A stretch of 46,969 nucleotides of DNA, taken from contig DDUX01000068.1 of assembly GCA_002345025.1 (NCBI GenBank), positions 20,336-67,304 of the forward strand, given 5' to 3'. The position numbers and the translations under genes are program-made. The DNA comes from Candidatus Accumulibacter iunctus. Lineage in GTDB: Bacteria > Pseudomonadota > Gammaproteobacteria > Burkholderiales > Rhodocyclaceae. Every line of letters starts with the position of its first letter. Position 1 is the first letter of the stretch. Positions 43,611 to 46,969 of this stretch are shown in pieces. A model generated the notes under the pieces. It did no database searches and had not been told where the DNA came from. It worked only from the letters and a program-made list of their open reading frames with translations.

Positions 43611-43894
43611 CCAGCCCTCGCCGTTCCCGTGCTGTCCCCCGCCGGCAGTCGTTGGCGCAGCGGCAGGCGGTCGCCGTTGCCGGCAACGATGATCGGGCCG
43701 ACATCCGGGCTGCCGGCGGGATCCCTGGCAGCGACGACGCCCGCACCGGGCGGCGGCCACCCGCACTGGCGCGCGCAACGCGTCGGCGACTTGCGGAACC
43801 TTGCCGAGCGGCCGGCAGGAATTGCCATAACGCCGTCGCTGGCGCAAACTGCAGCTTTCCCGCATCGGCAGGTGTATTTTTTTGGGGGTGTCAG
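43611..43894 (+). other. Long leader, possible structured RNA
   Basis: There is no credible coding frame. It contains a perfect 14-base palindrome (CGTTGCCGGCAACG, 43675-43688) and several GC-rich inverted segments. It ends in a run of seven T just before a GGGGGTG ribosome site. No known riboswitch is recognised by eye. Confidence 0.4.
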
Positions 43895-44170
43895 ATGACC
43901 GAAACGATTGTTGCTTACCTGCGAGCCAATGCCGAGCAGCTCGATGTCGATATGGCCGAGGCGCTCCACATTCCGCTCGCCGAACTGCGCGACCAGATCG
44001 CCCAGCTTGCCGCTTCGGGCGACGTGATCTGCTGCCGCGTCACCCGCTTCATTGAGGGTCGCAAGATCGAAGGGATCAGTTGTCGCCTGTCGTGCGATCC
44101 GCCGACGCCTGCGCGCGGACGCAAGCCGGGTGTCAAGAAGGACGAGGATGTCGACGCTGGCCTCTTCTGA
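43895..44170 (+). CDS. Small conserved protein, winged-helix-like
   Basis: A 91-aa cytoplasmic protein. Residues 1-60 look like a compact winged-helix unit (IVAYLRANAEQLDVDMAEAL, PLAELRDQIAQLAASGDVIC, then a TRFIEGRKIEGISCRLS wing). A charged, disordered tail follows. Similar short proteins occur in related bacteria without assigned role. A GGGGGTG site precedes ATG 43895. The strong promoter and 278-base leader upstream suggest high or regulated expression. DNA binding is a guess from fold appearance. Confidence 0.7.
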   Translation: MTETIVAYLRANAEQLDVDMAEALHIPLAELRDQIAQLAASGDVICCRVTRFIEGRKIEGISCRLSCDPPTPARGRKPGVKKDEDVDAGLF

Positions 44171-44193
44171 GGGGCCGCCACGAGGGCTGCGGG

Positions 44194-45642
44194 TCAGCGC
44201 AGCAGATGCAGGGCGAAGTGCCCCTTGATGAATGCCTGGAAGTTCTCGACGCCCTTGAGTGCCAGCTGCAGGCGACCAAGCTCCATCGTGTTGAGCCGCT
44301 CGAGCACGACGTAGTTATCCGGCTTGCGTCCCTCGCGCACGGCTTCGACCTGGGCACGCAGGCGCATCAGGACCAGGAAGTCGAAGCTCTCGGAAATGGT
44401 GGCCGCCATCTTGCGGTTGATCACCTTGTTCCTGACCAGCGTTTCGAGCCGCTGATGCGTGCTGCCTTCGAGCGTCCCGGCCTGGATTGCCAGCGCCTTG
44501 ACGCCTTCCGAGATGGCGAAAATGCCGGCCTTCTTGATCTCGAGCATGCCTGAATGCTCGCCACCGCTCTCGGCCCTGATGCGGCCGAACCAACCGATCG
44601 GCGGCGCGAAGCGCAGCGTGTTTTCGACCATCCGCATGAGGAACAGCTCGTCGCGCCGGACGTGCGTGTAGAGCTGATCCTTGAGTTGCTGTTCGAATGA
44701 CGGGTCGCCGAAGATCGTCCGGATGTCGACAAAAGTGCCGCAGCTCAGCACGTGTTTCGGCGTTGGCGCCTGCAGCCAGCGGGCGAGCTGGTCGCGCCAT
44801 TTGCCGAGGCTGCGTCGCCATTCCTTGTTGCTCGCCATGATGCCACCGGGGCAGGGGGGGATGCCGATGGCGGTCAGCGATTCGATCAGTTGCTGGGCGA
44901 AGTCCTCGATGCGGCTGATCTCTGCGGCGCCGAGTTCGTCGCCATAGACGATCGCATTGTCCTGGTCGGTCAGCAGCGTCTGTTCACCGCGGCCTTCGCT
45001 GCCGAGGACGACGAGGGCGAAGCGTGCCGGCAGGTCGGCGAAGCGGTCCTCGCGCAGCAGGGCAATCAGGCGCAGCAGGACCTGGTCGTTGAGATGGGCG
45101 ATCATGCGGACCAGGTCGCGCACGTTGCGCGTTCCCGCACCGCCATCGCTGATCTGCAGGACCAGCCCCTGGATGCGCTCGAAAACGCTTCTGAGTTCGT
45201 CGATGCTGGTTGCACGCTCGATGTCGAGGACAAGCTGGTGCGGGGTGTTCGACTGCAGGCGGATGATGTCGCTGTCGGTGATGATTCCCGACAGCTTGCC
45301 CTTGCCATCGACCACTGCCAGGCGGTGGATGCGCTGGCGCGACATGTGGTAGAGCGCCTCATAGAGCAGATCACTCTCGCCGATCACCGCCAGCGGGCTG
45401 TTCATGATGGCGCGCACGCTGAGCGTTGAGGGGTCGACGCCGGCGGCGACGACCTTGTTGCGCAGATCGCGGTCGGTCATGATGCCGAGCGGCAGCCGGT
45501 TCTCGAGGACGATCACGCTGGAGATGTTCTTCTCGCGCATGACCCCGACGACATCGACGAGGCGGTCGTCGGGCGCGCAGGTGACGACCTGGCGCTGGCA
45601 AAAGTCCTTCACCGGGCGAAAGAACTGGCCTTCCTCAGACAT
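44194..45642 (-). CDS. CBS-pair putative nucleotidyltransferase (DUF294)
   Basis: A 482-aa cytoplasmic protein. Two CBS domains fill about residues 10-130 and probably sense an adenine nucleotide. They are followed by a DUF294 GlnD-like nucleotidyltransferase domain with the motif VVLGSEGRGEQTLLTDQDNA near 210-232 (catalytic acidic pair in TDQDNA), and then the DUF294 C-terminal helical domain. It may uridylylate or adenylylate a protein; no target is known. No membrane segment is present. It stands alone between the small protein and the antiporter operon. Confidence 0.92.
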   Translation of the reverse strand: MSEEGQFFRPVKDFCQRQVVTCAPDDRLVDVVGVMREKNISSVIVLENRLPLGIMTDRDLRNKVVAAGVDPSTLSVRAIMNSPLAVIGESDLLYEALYHMSRQRIHRLAVVDGKGKLSGIITDSDIIRLQSNTPHQLVLDIERATSIDELRSVFERIQGLVLQISDGGAGTRNVRDLVRMIAHLNDQVLLRLIALLREDRFADLPARFALVVLGSEGRGEQTLLTDQDNAIVYGDELGAAEISRIEDFAQQLIESLTAIGIPPCPGGIMASNKEWRRSLGKWRDQLARWLQAPTPKHVLSCGTFVDIRTIFGDPSFEQQLKDQLYTHVRRDELFLMRMVENTLRFAPPIGWFGRIRAESGGEHSGMLEIKKAGIFAISEGVKALAIQAGTLEGSTHQRLETLVRNKVINRKMAATISESFDFLVLMRLRAQVEAVREGRKPDNYVVLERLNTMELGRLQLALKGVENFQAFIKGHFALHLLR

Positions 45643-45784
45643 CGGGGACTACTCCATGTTGTTGATTGTTGTTTGCCCGCGGCGCCTTCCGTGACGGTGG
45701 CGTGATCCGGGTGCGGCCTTGGCCTGCAGCCGGATTCTAGCATCCGCCGGCCGGATGCCGGTTCTGCCGGTGAGCATCTGCCGC

Positions 45785-46141
45785 TCAGTCTGGCGCTTCG
45801 CGCTTGTCGTTGGCGGGTGTTTCGGCGTCCGCGACGTCGGTGCCGGGCAGCTGCCGGTGCAGCGCCGCTTTCGCCAGGAGGTGAGCGGTGACCGGCGCGG
45901 TGATGAAGAGGAAGAGCAGGATCGCCAGTTCGTGCAGGCTGATCGCGGACGACTCGCTGCCGGAGAAGAAGATCGCCGAGGCGAGCAGGATCGCCCCGAC
46001 CCCAACGGTGGTTGCCTTCGTCGGCCCGTGCAGCCGGGTCAGGAAGTCGGGCAGGCGCGCCAGCCCGATCGAACCGAGAAGGACGAAGAGGGCGCCGAGC
46101 ACGATCAGCGCGGCGATGAGCGTTTCGCGGAGCGGGCTCAT
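45785..46141 (-). CDS. mnhG: Cation/proton antiporter subunit MnhG/PhaG
   Basis: A 118-aa inner-membrane protein with three helices (about residues 6-26, 37-57, 63-85) and the family segment GLARLPDFLTRLHGPTKATT. It is the last gene of a multisubunit Na+ (or K+)/H+ antiporter operon. Its ATG overlaps the mnhF stop by an ATGA. The C-terminal tail is charged and cytoplasmic. Mnh and Pha types cannot be told apart from this part of the operon. Confidence 0.92.
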   Translation of the reverse strand: MSPLRETLIAALIVLGALFVLLGSIGLARLPDFLTRLHGPTKATTVGVGAILLASAIFFSGSESSAISLHELAILLFLFITAPVTAHLLAKAALHRQLPGTDVADAETPANDKREAPD

Positions 46142-46407
46142 TCGATGATGTCGCCGCGCAACAGGAACTTGCACAGCGCGACGGTGCCAACGAAGCCGAG
46201 CAGGGCCAGAAGCAGCGCGACCTCGAAGTAGGCGGTGTTGGCGCTGCGGATGCCGAACAGCACGAGCAGTGCGATGGCGCTGATGCCGAGCGTGTCGAGC
46301 GCCAGGATGCGGTCGCAGAGGTCGGGTCCTCGCAGCAGGCGGTAGAGGTTGAGCGCCTGTGCCAACGCGATGAGCACGAAGGCGATTTCGAGGGCTGCGG
46401 TCAGCAT
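46138..46407 (-). CDS. mnhF: Cation/proton antiporter subunit MnhF/PhaF
   Basis: An 89-aa protein with three membrane helices and the typical RLLRGPDLCDRILALDTLG segment between the first and second. Its start overlaps the end of mnhE by seven bases and its stop overlaps mnhG, implying coupled translation of complex subunits. Confidence 0.93.
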   Translation of the reverse strand: MLTAALEIAFVLIALAQALNLYRLLRGPDLCDRILALDTLGISAIALLVLFGIRSANTAYFEVALLLALLGFVGTVALCKFLLRGDIIE

Positions 46408-46892
46408 GCGAAGATCTCCCTGAGTGGCTGCTCGTAGCGCTCCTTGATCTCGTCGATCAGCGCCTGTGGATCGGGGGCATCGAGGGCATGGACGAGCAGG
46501 ATCCAGCCTTGCCGGTCGACGTCGATGGCGACCGTGCCCGGGGTCAGCGAGACGACGCTGGCGAGCAGGGTCGCCACAAAGGGATCCCGCAGGTCGAGCG
46601 GCACTTCGACGAAGGCCGGCGACAGGCGGTGCAGCGGGCCGATGACCTGCCTTGCGACGCGCCAGTTGGCGGTGACGATGTCAACAGCAAAGACGGCGAG
46701 GAAGCGCAGGGCAGACAGCGGTCGGACGAGATGGGGCGGCTCTGGCCAGAAGGGCGCCGCCAGGTGGGGCACGACGATCGCCAGCAGGCCGCCGAGGACG
46801 AGCAGGGCGAGCGAGGCAGCGTTGGTGATCAGCGCCCAGATGAGGAAGACGCTGAGCGAGAGCAGCGGTCGCGGCAGCAGGCGGCGCCTCAT
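46401..46892 (-). CDS. mnhE: Cation/proton antiporter subunit MnhE/PhaE
   Basis: A 163-aa protein with an N-terminal pair of membrane helices (about residues 9-45), a third hydrophobic stretch near 64-80 and a cytoplasmic domain with VSLTPGTVAIDVDRQGWILLVHALD, the MnhE signature. It overlaps the mnhD stop by ATGA and mnhF by seven bases. Confidence 0.93.
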   Translation of the reverse strand: MRRRLLPRPLLSLSVFLIWALITNAASLALLVLGGLLAIVVPHLAAPFWPEPPHLVRPLSALRFLAVFAVDIVTANWRVARQVIGPLHRLSPAFVEVPLDLRDPFVATLLASVVSLTPGTVAIDVDRQGWILLVHALDAPDPQALIDEIKERYEQPLREIFAC

Positions 46893-46969
46893 CGGGGGGC
46901 CCCGTGTCCGGCGGTCTGCGCCTGTGCGCCGAGGACGCCGGCGACGTAGGCGCCCGGCGCGTGCAGCTG
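46889..46969 (-). CDS. mnhD: C-terminal end of antiporter subunit MnhD/PhaD (partial)
   Basis: The last 26 codons of a gene that continues past the right edge. It opens with QLHAPGAYVAGVLGA, like the C-terminal end of MnhD subunits, and its TGA overlaps the mnhE ATG. Only position and this short tail support the name. Confidence 0.7.
   Translation of the reverse strand, partial: QLHAPGAYVAGVLGAQAQTAGHGAPR

Noticed and set aside
43675..43688. Perfect palindrome CGTTGCCGGCAACG as an operator
   Set aside because: Palindromes of this length are common in GC-rich DNA and no second copy was seen, so it is noted only as part of the leader.
43506..43865. N-terminal extension of the truncated haemoglobin
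   Set aside because: The in-frame extension is low-complexity, lacks family similarity and runs across a strong promoter on the other strand.

Overview
This is a GC-rich, gene-dense chromosomal window from a proteobacterium. The housekeeping genes (ubiD, purU, thrH, typA, zapB-zapA-6S RNA), the many c-di-GMP proteins and the PEP-CTERM/exosortase accessory genes together suggest a betaproteobacterium of the Rhodocyclales, and 'Candidatus Accumulibacter' or a near relative is my best guess. That placement is inferred from protein resemblance and not tested. I saw no CRISPR array, tRNA, rRNA, insertion sequence or prophage.

Layout. 66-3472: promoter and a plus-strand operon of an alpha/beta hydrolase, an acyl-CoA synthetase-like ligase and an SDR dehydrogenase. 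3695-6130 (minus): a SIR2-like protein downstream of zapB, zapA and the 6S RNA gene with its terminator; a 17-bp perfect inverted repeat lies between ssrS and the SIR2 gene. 6261-12272 (minus): a Cache-HAMP-GGDEF diguanylate cyclase, then a likely thrH-purU-yheS-bacteriohemerythrin run. 12483-15175 (plus): coiled-coil exported protein, ubiD, small membrane protein.

15283-25336 is a signalling block: a 1286-aa SBP-PAS-GAF-PAS-PAS-GGDEF-EAL protein, a NarL-type response regulator, a damaged TPR gene, a NarX-type sensor kinase on the opposite strand, a PAS-GGDEF-EAL paralogue with a degenerate EAL site, and an ankyrin protein. Two near-identical 26-bp composite operators sit before the TPR gene and between the kinase and the paralogue, suggesting a shared regulator. 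25628-26585 is a wrecked NiFe hydrogenase large-subunit gene. 26782-30657 (minus) holds a DUF3616 protein and two FtsX/MacB-type permeases without a visible ATPase.

30827-38343 is the most unusual part. A nitroreductase-like protein, an O-methyltransferase and a ThiF/E1-like adenylyltransferase form a compact plus-strand cassette closed by a terminator. Next to it lie a convergent PEP-CTERM protein with an excellent sigma-54 promoter, a FeeM-like N-acyl amino acid synthase, an exosortase-associated acyltransferase, a GAF protein and a DUF3301 remnant. The remaining genes are an outer-membrane protein, an HpaB/AbfD-fold flavoprotein lacking two Fe-S ligands, typA, a truncated haemoglobin, a small conserved protein behind a strong promoter and a long leader, a CBS-nucleotidyltransferase protein, and the end of an mnh/pha cation/proton antiporter operon running off the right edge.
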